Positions 48,681-56,357 of a DNA stretch of 64,000 nt are shown here, in pieces. The translations under genes were made by a program, and so were the position numbers. The DNA comes from Priestia megaterium. GTDB lineage: Bacteria; Bacillota; Bacilli; Bacillales; Bacillaceae_H. The notes beneath the pieces are model-generated. The model did not search any database. It was not told the DNA's origin and saw only the letters and a list, made by a program, of their open reading frames with translations. Position 1 is the stretch's first letter; each line of letters begins with the position of its first letter. The stretch spans positions 1 to 64,000 of the forward strand of contig NZ_CP023318.1 of the NCBI RefSeq assembly GCF_009497655.1, given 5' to 3'.

Positions 48681-51302
48681 TTAGGCTTCTTGTTTTTCCA
48701 TTTGGTCTTGTAACTGAGTAAGAGTAGAATCAATTTTTTTACGAACAAGTTCATAGCCTTTAGGATCAATTCCGTTCATGAAAGCTAGTTGCTCAAACTC
48801 TTCATCAAAATCTCCCATAGCTAGTTGTTCAACATCTTCTGTCGTTTTCTTCATTACGTGAGGTAAAGAGGTTCTAATAAATTCAAAAACACTTGGATCA
48901 TTGCAAAAGAACTCTTTGACTGTTCTAGTTTTCCAGTTTTCAAGGGTTATAGCAGTAAAAAGCTCATTTGGTGACTCCTTGACTTTCTCTTCTGTTTTTA
49001 TCACTTCCTCAACTTTTTTTGTTAACTCCTCAACTGGAGGAGTTGCAAATGGTGAAAGAAAGTTATCAATAACCAGGGATCTTGGATTGACTTTTTCATG
49101 TAAAGACGAAATATCAATATCTAGAATCGAACGATCCGTATTAAAGTCATCTCCAAGGTATTCCCAACGGTATTTCAACGCTGTTTTTCCGGTGTTATAG
49201 ATGGGATGTGCTTTAATTCTCTGACGTGCTTTATCTTGACGTTTTACAACACGTACAACCACACTTTCTCCTTCCTGTAATTCCATTAATTCATTTGGTG
49301 TTAATAATGGCTTTCCATCCACTCCCTCTGTTTTACTTTTATCTGTTGATAACCCTTTTCCACTTCGAGAGGTGGAATTGATTGTACCGTCTCCTAATTT
49401 TTGTGAGATGGTTCTAGCTGTTTCATAGTTATTGCTTAAAATATAAATCGTATTCCCACAGTTCCCTTCAATCGTTTCGGCATCATCTCCATATTTATTT
49501 TTTAGCTGTGCATAAGCTTGTATGACTAAGTTGAAGCGTATATTTCGCCCTAAACAAACCGTGATAATGTTGGACATTCCTTCGATTGCCGGCATGTTGC
49601 CGAATTCATCTAACAACACCACTACTTCTCGATGACACTTGTTTCCTCTTGCCAACGAAGCGTTCTTAGAAAGCACATAATATAACTGCCGAACAAAAAT
49701 AGAGGCTATTACATGATTACTTGAATCGTAGTCTGGTGTGACCATAAAAATGGCGATTGGTTTTGTAAAATACGTCACTTCCTTTACATGAATAGTTGGA
49801 TGCTGATTCTCGACTGTAAACGTCGTAGCTCCTGTTTCTTTCGTGATTTTATTAATCGATATCACTGTTTCAAGCCTCGATGAAGTAACGATTTTATCAC
49901 TCAACTTTTCACCAAGAATAATTTCATCATTACTTTTTAACTCACTTGTAAAATTGACTTCAAATAACCCTTTGGCATCCGTTTTAATTGTTTCTTTTTG
50001 ACCATTTGGAAAGATGATTTCTAAGCGAGTAAGAGGTGCTGCTGTTCCTTTGATCGTTTTCCCAAAGCCCACACGCTTTAAATCGACACTGTTTTTAGAG
50101 GTCATCTTGGAAATTTCGTCAAACGTAAAAATGGATAATCCATTCATTGTTTGAGTAAAGATCCCTCCTCTTGTCGTACCTTTTGAGAAGTTCGATGTCG
50201 CATACTGCATTTTGGCGACACTTTCTGTTGGAAGACCATCAAAGTACATATCTAACGCATTTTGGGTATCCCCTTGCTTATTAATGACAACTTCTTTTGA
50301 GCCTAGCTCCGACAACATATTTGCCACTGTGTACATGGTAATCTTCTCTTCTGTTTGTTCTGTAATGCATTTATCCGTTACGGCAAGAATCATGGCATTA
50401 CATAAACTCATGGCACATTGTTGCCAGAACGGATCTTTCGCATTTGGATTGTAATAAAGCGTATACGATAGCGTGTTACATAACGCTTGAGCTGTTGAAT
50501 AATCACCATCTTTATACGTTTCTTTTATCATTTCTAAAAGGTTATAACTCATCGATTCTAATGGATTGAGTAAGTTTAACACTTCAACATGATAGCCTCT
50601 TTCCTCTAGTGTGTTTTTAGAAGCAGCAAGCAACTCCCCCTTTGGATCGTTGCAGACTAGAGAAGGTTGTTTTTCAGCTCGTGAGTAGATATCAATCGTT
50701 GGAAAAACAAAGGTTTCCCCTTTCCCTGATCGTGTAATCCCAATGATTAAATTATTAACGGGTGTGTCATCAATCAGCATGTAGCTTTTCTTCGTAAAGA
50801 ATCGATGTGTGTGGAGAAGCTTCTGTATTCCCTTTAAAGCTTTGTACTCTTTCCATGTTTGAATGAGGTCATAGGTTTGAATACGTGAAACAGGTACGCC
50901 ACCTCCACCTTGATACGTTGTCGTTTTTTCAGGTACTTTTCGATATTGCTTTTTCAGTTCACTTCTTGTTGTAAAGCGTCCCGATCCTTTTTGATTGTGG
51001 TTTAAATCTTTGAAGTTGGATCGAATATTATAAGCAAATTTGGCCGTTAATAAGGTAGCCACTAGACACATCACTCCATATAAAGGCATGTACTGTTGAA
51101 GATGAATCTCTGTCAAAAAGGATGTTTCTAGATGAAATGGCTGCGGTTCAAACACATCACTAAATGTTGTTTGAACAAGGTTTCGCATCATGTTAAAAAG
51201 AAAGTTCAAGATAAGTAGAATAGACACAAAAAAACAAGCACTTAAAGGAATAAGTACTTGTTTTTCAGCGACCACATATTTGATGGATTTATTAGTTTGC
51301 AT
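48681..51302 (-). CDS. VirD4-type coupling protein with an inserted beta domain
   Basis: An 873-aa protein. Two N-terminal membrane helices (about residues 14-36 and 72-92), Walker A IIGITRSGKGE (about 190), LVCNDPKGELL, KDPFWQQCAMSLCNAM and Walker B VVVLLDEFGNMPAI, then QAYAQLKNKYG: a Gram-positive TraG/VirD4 ATPase that brings the relaxosome to the channel. Between VDLKRVGF and KPIAIFMVTPDYD there is an extra ~100-residue beta-rich piece (about 415-510). A long acidic C-terminus ends the protein. It overlaps the gene upstream by 11 bases. Confidence 0.9.
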   Translation of the reverse strand: MQTNKSIKYVVAEKQVLIPLSACFFVSILLILNFLFNMMRNLVQTTFSDVFEPQPFHLETSFLTEIHLQQYMPLYGVMCLVATLLTAKFAYNIRSNFKDLNHNQKGSGRFTTRSELKKQYRKVPEKTTTYQGGGGVPVSRIQTYDLIQTWKEYKALKGIQKLLHTHRFFTKKSYMLIDDTPVNNLIIGITRSGKGETFVFPTIDIYSRAEKQPSLVCNDPKGELLAASKNTLEERGYHVEVLNLLNPLESMSYNLLEMIKETYKDGDYSTAQALCNTLSYTLYYNPNAKDPFWQQCAMSLCNAMILAVTDKCITEQTEEKITMYTVANMLSELGSKEVVINKQGDTQNALDMYFDGLPTESVAKMQYATSNFSKGTTRGGIFTQTMNGLSIFTFDEISKMTSKNSVDLKRVGFGKTIKGTAAPLTRLEIIFPNGQKETIKTDAKGLFEVNFTSELKSNDEIILGEKLSDKIVTSSRLETVISINKITKETGATTFTVENQHPTIHVKEVTYFTKPIAIFMVTPDYDSSNHVIASIFVRQLYYVLSKNASLARGNKCHREVVVLLDEFGNMPAIEGMSNIITVCLGRNIRFNLVIQAYAQLKNKYGDDAETIEGNCGNTIYILSNNYETARTISQKLGDGTINSTSRSGKGLSTDKSKTEGVDGKPLLTPNELMELQEGESVVVRVVKRQDKARQRIKAHPIYNTGKTALKYRWEYLGDDFNTDRSILDIDISSLHEKVNPRSLVIDNFLSPFATPPVEELTKKVEEVIKTEEKVKESPNELFTAITLENWKTRTVKEFFCNDPSVFEFIRTSLPHVMKKTTEDVEQLAMGDFDEEFEQLAFMNGIDPKGYELVRKKIDSTLTQLQDQMEKQEA

Positions 51303-51801
51303 TTCTTATTCCCTCCTGGTCAATCTCTTCAGAAGTAGGAATAACATAGTAGGCACTCGATGAAAGAGAAAAGAACGTTTGATCTCTTGCCTCATACTTG
51401 TGTTGAAGGTAACGAAAAGCCGTGTTAATGTCCCATTGTACCTCTTTCATATCCTCTTCGGTTATTACATAGGCTTCATTAAAAACTAAGTCGTCTTTTT
51501 CTTGTTGAGTGAGCTTGGAGATATCAAAAGGAGGCATCGTTGGTTTCGTGCATAATCGAAACTTAAACGCATATTTCAGAAAATCGTCTGTAAGAGTGAT
51601 CGAATCGGCATTTTTAAAGATAATGACAATCTGATTCTCTAAAAGAATGACATTATGAACACTGTTCGCAATACGTTGGGCATGAAGTTGAGTCGTATGA
51701 AAGCTGCCTAATTCAATTTCGAGGAATAAATCTTCTTCATAGTACTCGACCCCTACGACAAAGGCTTGCTTCTGGTTTTTCACTTTTGTTTGTGTATACA
51801 T
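51292..51801 (-). CDS. Transfer-region hypothetical protein, 169 aa
   Basis: It is soluble: a beta-rich N-terminal half (AFVVGVEYYEEDLFLEIELGSFHTTQL, NVILLENQIVIIFKN) and a helical C-terminal half (MKEVQWDINTAFRYLQHKYEARDQ). ATG 51801 is chosen because AAAGG lies nine bases upstream; ATG 51810 overlaps the site. It overlaps VirD4, so translation is coupled. No family is recognised; a cytoplasmic adaptor for VirD4 is a reasonable guess. Confidence 0.6.
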   Translation of the reverse strand: MYTQTKVKNQKQAFVVGVEYYEEDLFLEIELGSFHTTQLHAQRIANSVHNVILLENQIVIIFKNADSITLTDDFLKYAFKFRLCTKPTMPPFDISKLTQQEKDDLVFNEAYVITEEDMKEVQWDINTAFRYLQHKYEARDQTFFSLSSSAYYVIPTSEEIDQEGIRNAN

Positions 51802-51816
51802 CCTATTCATCCTTTC

Positions 51817-52941
51817 TTATAGATTTTTTAGAAGTTCTTCTTGTTTCTTTTGTTGATCCGTTAACGACTTGATTTTGTTTTCATCCTTTTTGTCCTTCTT
51901 GTTCTCTTCCTCTACTTGTTTTTTTGTTTCTTCTACCTCCTTTTTCGTTTTTTCATAGGTTTCTATTTTTTGATTCAATTCTTGGTTTTGAATATGAGCT
52001 GCCTCTTCTTTGGCCTCCTTAACTTTATCTAACTTCAAATAGCAATAAGCCTTCATTTCATACCGTTTATCAGTCATTTCTACTCCTGATTGTCGCATCA
52101 TATCTTCCCAACGTTGTTCGTGATAGGCAAGATCAAAGGCTCCGTTTGGAGAAGGAAACGTTTGTTGAAACGCTTTTAACGCATTGACATCTCCCTTCTT
52201 TGAAATCATACTTTCCACTACTTCTGGATGGCCTCCCTGAAGCTGAACAGCTTCTTTATACTTTTTTTGATCGACGAGAAGGCTCATATAAACGTTTTTC
52301 TGTTCTTTCGCAAGACTTTGTTCGTCAATAGAAGAAAGCTGTTTTAAAGCCCCTTCTGAATCTCCTAAGAGCGCTCTTTCATATGTTCCTGTTATTTTTT
52401 GTTCGAGTTTGACTTGTTGTTGTAAATCTTGAATGGTTTCAGCTCGATCTTGGGAAGTAGCCACTGTTGAAAAACACGTTGCTGAAAGGATAAGAAGGGA
52501 TAAAATCCCTCCTATATAGGTCAACCTTCGATTACGAGTAGAAAGGACAGATGTTTGAGCCGTTTGCATATGATCCTCTGTTTCTTCCTCTAAAGAAAAC
52601 GAACCATCTGTTGTTTTCAGATGGTCCGGTACTTCCTTTTCCAATTGTTCAAGAAAACTTCTCTTTCGAGCTTCCTGTATATCGTCCATTTTTAAAGAGC
52701 TTAACTTTTTCTTAATATGATCGACTACATGACGAGCATGCCCCGATCCAATGGACAATGTTCCTGCATATACCTCTTGATCTTCCTCATCGAGGATAAA
52801 AAAATCTGCATGAGCTTTTTTCTTCATACGCTGATAGTGGGTTTCTAAAGTCTCTGTCATCTCACAAGCATCCGAAATTGATAACTTTTGAAATGGCTTC
52901 AGCTCTTTTGTTCCACTTTTTATAAACATGACAGACAGCAT
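51817..52941 (-). CDS. EssB/TPR-like membrane protein of the transfer system
   Basis: A 374-aa protein: a cytoplasmic N-domain (about residues 1-145; ISDACEMTETLETHYQRMKKKAHADFFIL), one membrane helix at about 148-170 (LTYIGGILSLLILSATCFSTV), then a TPR-like helical region and a Lys/Glu-rich coiled-coil tail. The layout (N-domain, helix, TPR tail) is like EssB/YukC of type VII secretion, but the sequence match is not certain. ATG 52941 follows AAGGAATGGAG. It is probably a structural link in the T4SS. Confidence 0.6.
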   Translation of the reverse strand: MLSVMFIKSGTKELKPFQKLSISDACEMTETLETHYQRMKKKAHADFFILDEEDQEVYAGTLSIGSGHARHVVDHIKKKLSSLKMDDIQEARKRSFLEQLEKEVPDHLKTTDGSFSLEEETEDHMQTAQTSVLSTRNRRLTYIGGILSLLILSATCFSTVATSQDRAETIQDLQQQVKLEQKITGTYERALLGDSEGALKQLSSIDEQSLAKEQKNVYMSLLVDQKKYKEAVQLQGGHPEVVESMISKKGDVNALKAFQQTFPSPNGAFDLAYHEQRWEDMMRQSGVEMTDKRYEMKAYCYLKLDKVKEAKEEAAHIQNQELNQKIETYEKTKKEVEETKKQVEEENKKDKKDENKIKSLTDQQKKQEELLKNL

Positions 52942-53008
52942 GTTTCTCCATTCCTTTCGTCTAAAAATGAGCATAGAAAAAAGCTATACAATTAACTGTA
53001 TAGCTTTC

Positions 53009-53314
53009 TTAGCTTCCGAATCGGATATTTGTATTAACACCTTCAGCTAATGCATAAGCACCCATAACAACCACTAAACCAACTGCGCCTCCAACAAACC
53101 ATGCGATACATTTATGACGACCTCGTTCTCCACCTAAAATTAAGTGATAACCACCTATACAAAAGCCAAGAGCTGCGGCAACCATCGCAATACGCTGCAA
53201 CCATTTGATAATAGACTTTCCACTTTCGATGAGGCCATTCATGCCATCGGCCGCCCCAAGGGTTAAATGCGAAGTTAACTGCGTCACATCCACGCTATTT
53301 AATAAATCTAACAT
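53009..53314 (-). CDS. VirB2/TrbC-like pilin
   Basis: A 101-aa protein: a hydrophilic start (MLDLLNSVDVTQLTSHLTLGAADG), then two membrane helices (about residues 36-58, LQRIAMVAAALGFCIGGYHLILGG, and 66-86, AWFVGGAVGLVVVMGAYALAEG) joined by a basic turn ERGRHK. This is the classic VirB2/TrbC layout. ATG 53314 follows AGAGGAGTG. It is in an operon with the genes on both sides. Confidence 0.78.
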   Translation of the reverse strand: MLDLLNSVDVTQLTSHLTLGAADGMNGLIESGKSIIKWLQRIAMVAAALGFCIGGYHLILGGERGRHKCIAWFVGGAVGLVVVMGAYALAEGVNTNIRFGS

Positions 53315-53334
53315 GTATTTCACTCCTCTTTTCA

Positions 53335-53583
53335 TTAATTTTGCGTTACGGGAATACTTTGTGGTCTTACAGGAACTTGTTCAGCTGTTTTCGGTTCGTT
53401 TTTTTCCTCCTCCTCTTCTTCACCTGTAAAGGCACTTAATGCTTGAAGAATTAAATCCTGATTTTCTTCAATAAACTGTTGGTGTTGTTGATGTAGCCAG
53501 TCATTGTATTTGTTTCCATTGACTTTCAGCAATTTTTCCACAAGATCTTTGGATTTCTTTAATTCCTTTTGGGAGATCGTCAA
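53335..53583 (-). CDS. Small acidic transfer protein, 82 aa
   Basis: A helical, Gln-rich N-terminal half (KELKKSKDLVEKLLKVNGNKYNDWLHQQHQQFIEENQD) and a run of Glu (GEEEEEEK) before a Pro-rich tail. TTG 53583 follows AAAGGTGG at seven bases. No membrane segment. It lies between the exported 155-aa protein and the pilin gene. Function unknown. Confidence 0.55.
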   Translation of the reverse strand: MTISQKELKKSKDLVEKLLKVNGNKYNDWLHQQHQQFIEENQDLILQALSAFTGEEEEEEKNEPKTAEQVPVRPQSIPVTQN

Positions 53584-53611
53584 GATACCACCACCTTTCA
53601 AAGCTTATCTC

Positions 53612-54076
53612 TTATTCTTCGAAATACAGTTCTTTTGAGGTTTCAATAAAATGAGAAAGTTCTGTTTCTAACTGAGATGACTCATAATCGTCTAGTTTAA
53701 TTTGTTGCTTTAACTCCCCATCTTTATAGGCAGCTAATGTATCGGAATCTTGTGGTACTCCATAATAGTTACTATTTTTATCACGATCATATTGTGGATC
53801 ACGACTATAGATTTCTTTTGCATCCACATCATTTTCCTTTAAAGCCTTTTTTACTTCATTCATATATACTGGACGCGTACTTTCACGGAATGAATACATC
53901 ACAAATCCTGTGCCATCTTCTTTCATAAATTTTTTCATTCCTAGTGGATGTAATTCTTCTAGTTCACCATTTCCTTTCACTTCACTTGAATTGTAGGAAG
54001 AGACAAACGCTGTGCCTATTCCAAGAGCCACAACGATTCCTGCCACCGCAGAAAGTAACCATTTTTTGTTTTTCAT
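53612..54076 (-). CDS. Signal-anchored transfer-region protein, 154 aa
   Basis: An N-terminal helix (about residues 5-25, WLLSAVAGIVVALGIGTAFVSS) and a mixed alpha/beta extracellular part (PLGMKKFMKEDGTGFVMYSFRES, MNEVKKALKENDVDAKEIYSRDP). The outer part has some likeness to thioredoxin-fold proteins but lacks Cys. ATG 54076 follows AAGGAG at seven bases. It is the first T4SS-region gene after the 432-bp repeat-bounded element. No family is named. Confidence 0.55.
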   Translation of the reverse strand: MKNKKWLLSAVAGIVVALGIGTAFVSSYNSSEVKGNGELEELHPLGMKKFMKEDGTGFVMYSFRESTRPVYMNEVKKALKENDVDAKEIYSRDPQYDRDKNSNYYGVPQDSDTLAAYKDGELKQQIKLDDYESSQLETELSHFIETSKELYFEE

Positions 54077-54110
54077 AACCATTCTCCTTTGTTCTTAATA
54101 TTCAGACATA

Positions 54111-54542
54111 ACAAGCGATTCTGAAACCTACCGAGAGTCATATTTTACCACAGGTTTAGCGATCATCTCTGTCTTTTCAAGTCTATGAAAGGAAATATAT
54201 ACCCGTTTCTGGCTGGAAGGGCAAACCCTATATTGGCATGCATAGTTTTCACTAAGCCCAATAATGCACAACGTTTTCGGCATGTACGAAGAACCTCGTG
54301 TATCTACTGTTTGAAGTGTTGTCGCTTCTTCGGATTTACCCTCACGCCATCACTCTTCACAGATCATGGATACACCGTCACTGTTTTATTGCTAGATCAC
54401 CGATGAGTTTTAGGACGCACTCATCGAACCTTATCGTTATCGTATACCTTCACCCCCTTGTGATCCGTTTAGGGGAGGCACGCAATATGTAATTGTCAAG
54501 GTACCACTTCTCGTGCTCTCGGCACGTTTCAAAATCGCTTGT
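54111..54542. mobile_element. 432-bp non-coding element with 27-bp terminal inverted repeats
   Basis: ACAAGCGATTCTGAAACCTA... at 54111-54137 is matched by its inverse at 54516-54542 with three mismatches in 27. Inside there is no credible gene, but several hairpins, e.g. CGATGAGT/ACTCATCG near 54400-54430 and CCCCTTGTG...AGGGG. It is noticeably GC-richer than its surroundings. No target duplication is obvious. It looks like a MITE-type element or a structured non-coding unit. Confidence 0.55.
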
Positions 54543-54558
54543 ATGCTGCATCTAAGAA

Positions 54559-54807
54559 CTAGCAGGTCTTTTGTAAAACTCCCTTCAATTCTTCATCTTT
54601 TTTTCTGCGCTTGGCGACGATGGTATGAGCCTGATCCATTACTGAGCGTACTTCATAATAAATATCAGCTACACGTTTGACATCGCCCGTTCCTTTTTCT
54701 ACAGCTACCCCTCCTTTTAACGTATACAACTTTCCATCAAAGGTTTTGGCACTTTTCGCCCGTGCATCTGATATATCATAGAATGCTAGTCGCTTTTGTG
54801 CTTCCAT
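54559..54807 (-). CDS. Hypothetical protein, 82 aa
   Basis: A small basic protein: KRLAFYDISDARAKSAKTFDGKLYTLKGGVAVEKG, then VADIYYEVRSVMDQAHTIVAKRRKKDEELK. ATG 54807 is chosen because AAAGGGG lies eight bases upstream. It follows the Xre gene by 38 bases and is probably co-transcribed with it. No family is recognised. It may be a partner of the regulator. Confidence 0.5.
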   Translation of the reverse strand: MEAQKRLAFYDISDARAKSAKTFDGKLYTLKGGVAVEKGTGDVKRVADIYYEVRSVMDQAHTIVAKRRKKDEELKGVLQKTC

Positions 54808-54844
54808 GTTCATCGCCCCTTTAAGCTGTTAAGTATTTAAAAAC

Positions 54845-55051
54845 TTAGTTCATATCCTTCTGACCTGTTAAGAAAATATCTTCTAATCTAAGATCCAATG
54901 CTTCTGCGATTTTCTTCATATTTTCAAAAGTTGGATATTGACGAGTCCCATTTTCGATTTGAGAAATAGTTGGTTGCGGGACTCCTGATAATTGAGCTAG
55001 ATAGGTTTGGCTCCATTTCTTGGATAACCTCTTTTCTCGTATGGTATTTAT
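54845..55051 (-). CDS. Xre-family regulator, probable ATA start
   Basis: A 68-aa HTH protein: NTIREKRLSKKWSQTYLAQLSGVPQPTISQIENGTRQYPTFENMKKIAEALDLRLEDIF is a complete Cro/CI helix-turn-helix domain. The start is unusual: TTTACA-17-TATAAT predicts an RNA beginning at about AAGGAGG, which is followed after TGCTAGAA by ATA 55051, exactly where such proteins begin. GTG 55060 lies inside the ribosome site and GTG 55072 is upstream of the RNA start. It probably represses the transfer operon and is divergent from another Xre gene. Confidence 0.75.
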   Translation of the reverse strand: MNTIREKRLSKKWSQTYLAQLSGVPQPTISQIENGTRQYPTFENMKKIAEALDLRLEDIFLTGQKDMN

Positions 55052-55068
55052 TTCTAGCACCTCCTTGA

Positions 55069-55101
55069 ACACATTATATTCTATTTTAAATAATTTGTAA
55101 A
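55069..55101 (-). promoter_or_regulatory. Strong promoter for the Xre/transfer direction
   Basis: TTTACA, 17 bases, TATAAT on the minus strand. The -35 lies in TTTACAAAT, a copy of the TTTACRAAT box (55093-55101) also found at 55120 and 55147. Confidence 0.65.
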
Positions 55102-55119
55102 CTGATTATAAATAATTTT

Positions 55120-55155
55120 TTTACGAATATTTTTAGGTTTTTATTATTTACGAAT
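55120..55155 (+). promoter_or_regulatory. Two TTTACGAAT boxes (predicted Xre sites)
   Basis: TTTACGAAT at 55120-55128 and again at 55147-55155, 27 bp apart, in the divergent promoter region between the two Xre genes; a third, inverted copy overlaps the opposite -35. Confidence 0.45.
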
Positions 55156-55207
55156 TTTTTCTGATAAGATAAATCTAAATACAAATATTTTATAAGGATG
55201 AAGTGCA

Positions 55208-55603
55208 ATGGATATCAAGAAATATATGGGTATAAAAATCAAGGAATATCGAAAGGCAATGAAACTTACTACTATGGAATTAGGTTCTTTATCTGGAACT
55301 TCACAAAGTACCATCAGTGAAATAGAACGAGGTACTCGATCTATTCAAGTGGAATCCTTAGCCAAAATTTGTAACGCTCTTGGTGTCACGCTTAACGATG
55401 TTTTGCCTATAAGTGCTTCTCAAGAAAAAACAGATGCCTCTTATACTCCTGAAATAAGTCAACTTACAAATTTAATTAGCTCTTTGTCTTCTGACGAAGT
55501 TAGATTACTTACAGATATACTTTTAAAGGTTAATCGATTACCACAGTCCGACAGAGAATCCTTAAAATCTTTACTTAACTCGTTAATGAATAATAAGTTA
55601 TAA
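55208..55603 (+). CDS. Xre-family regulator, 131 aa
   Basis: The N-terminal HTH domain (GIKIKEYRKAMKLTTMELGSLSGTSQSTISEIERGTRSIQVESLAKICNALGVTLNDVL) is followed by a linker and a helical C-terminal region (LTNLISSLSSDEVRLLTDILLKVNRLPQSDRESLKSLLNSL), probably for dimerisation or signal sensing. ATG 55208 follows AAGGATGAAGTGC. It faces the other Xre gene across a shared control region with three boxes. A Cro/CI-like switch for conjugation is a plausible model, as known for pLS20 (RcoLS20). Confidence 0.85.
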   Translation: MDIKKYMGIKIKEYRKAMKLTTMELGSLSGTSQSTISEIERGTRSIQVESLAKICNALGVTLNDVLPISASQEKTDASYTPEISQLTNLISSLSSDEVRLLTDILLKVNRLPQSDRESLKSLLNSLMNNKL

Positions 55604-55631
55604 ATATATGTTAGAAGATTTTATCAGTTTA

Positions 55632-55659
55632 GGGGAGGGTCAAAAAAACACCCCTCCTC
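55632..55659. terminator. GC-rich hairpin, copy A
   Basis: GGGGAGGGT, an A-rich loop and ACCCCTCCTC. A closely related hairpin in opposite orientation lies at 60221. It is downstream of the response regulator gene and of the Xre gene, and could terminate both. Confidence 0.55.
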
Positions 55660-55769
55660 AAACGGTTATAATCGTGGTAAAATATGTAGTTTTCTCTATA
55701 AATTATAGTCCTTGAAAACATAACAAAAAAAACAAAATGTAATGAAAAAATTAGCTGCAAACTAACTCC

Positions 55770-56357
55770 TCACTGCATTTTGCTTTTTATAATTCGTAAT
55801 TGTCTTTTTATTGTTTCGACAGATTTATATAATTTGTCAGCAATTTGTGATTTATTTAACCCCTGTTCCCTTAAGGTATAAACTTCACGTTCTGTTGGCG
55901 TTAATATCTTTATTTTTCTTTCCTTCCTTAACTCTCCAACTAATACATTTGTGACATCAGCATGGAGACTAACTTTCCCTCTGAATGCTTCTCTAATAGC
56001 ATTAGGAATATCTCTATAAGACGTTTTTGTTATGTAATTAACAACACCTGTATCAAAGCATTCAAGTATAATATCCTTTTCATCCCAAGATGTTAGCATA
56101 ATGATCTTCTTTAAACCTTTTTTGTATAAGTGCCTAGCAACTTCTAAACCATTTAGGTTTTCTTCATCACCCTCATCTTTTAGTAACGTTAAGTCCAATA
56201 AAACTACATCAATATTATTATAATCAACTTGTAAGGCTTCTTCTTTATTGTAAGCTTGTGTAACGACAGTAATATCGTTCTCTTTTTCTATATAATCACT
56301 TATACATTGCATCCAAACAGGATCATCTTCTACAATCATTAATTTTATTTTGTCCAT
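55770..56357 (-). CDS. NarL/LuxR-type response regulator
   Basis: A 195-aa protein. Receiver: LMIVEDDPVW (acidic pair), VVLLDLTLL (phospho-Asp at about 54), IIMLTSWD and YITKTS (conserved Thr and Lys). Output: ILTPTEREVYTLREQGLNKSQIADKLYKSVETIKRQLRIIKSK, a LuxR-like HTH. ATG 56357 overlaps the kinase gene by 13 bases, with GGAGAG upstream. It is the partner of the upstream kinase; target genes are unknown. Confidence 0.92.
   Translation of the reverse strand: MDKIKLMIVEDDPVWMQCISDYIEKENDITVVTQAYNKEEALQVDYNNIDVVLLDLTLLKDEGDEENLNGLEVARHLYKKGLKKIIMLTSWDEKDIILECFDTGVVNYITKTSYRDIPNAIREAFRGKVSLHADVTNVLVGELRKERKIKILTPTEREVYTLREQGLNKSQIADKLYKSVETIKRQLRIIKSKMQ

Noticed and set aside
54185-54492. Two overlapping plus-strand frames
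   Set aside because: They lie inside the inverted-repeat element and follow its hairpins; there is no ribosome site and no protein-like pattern.
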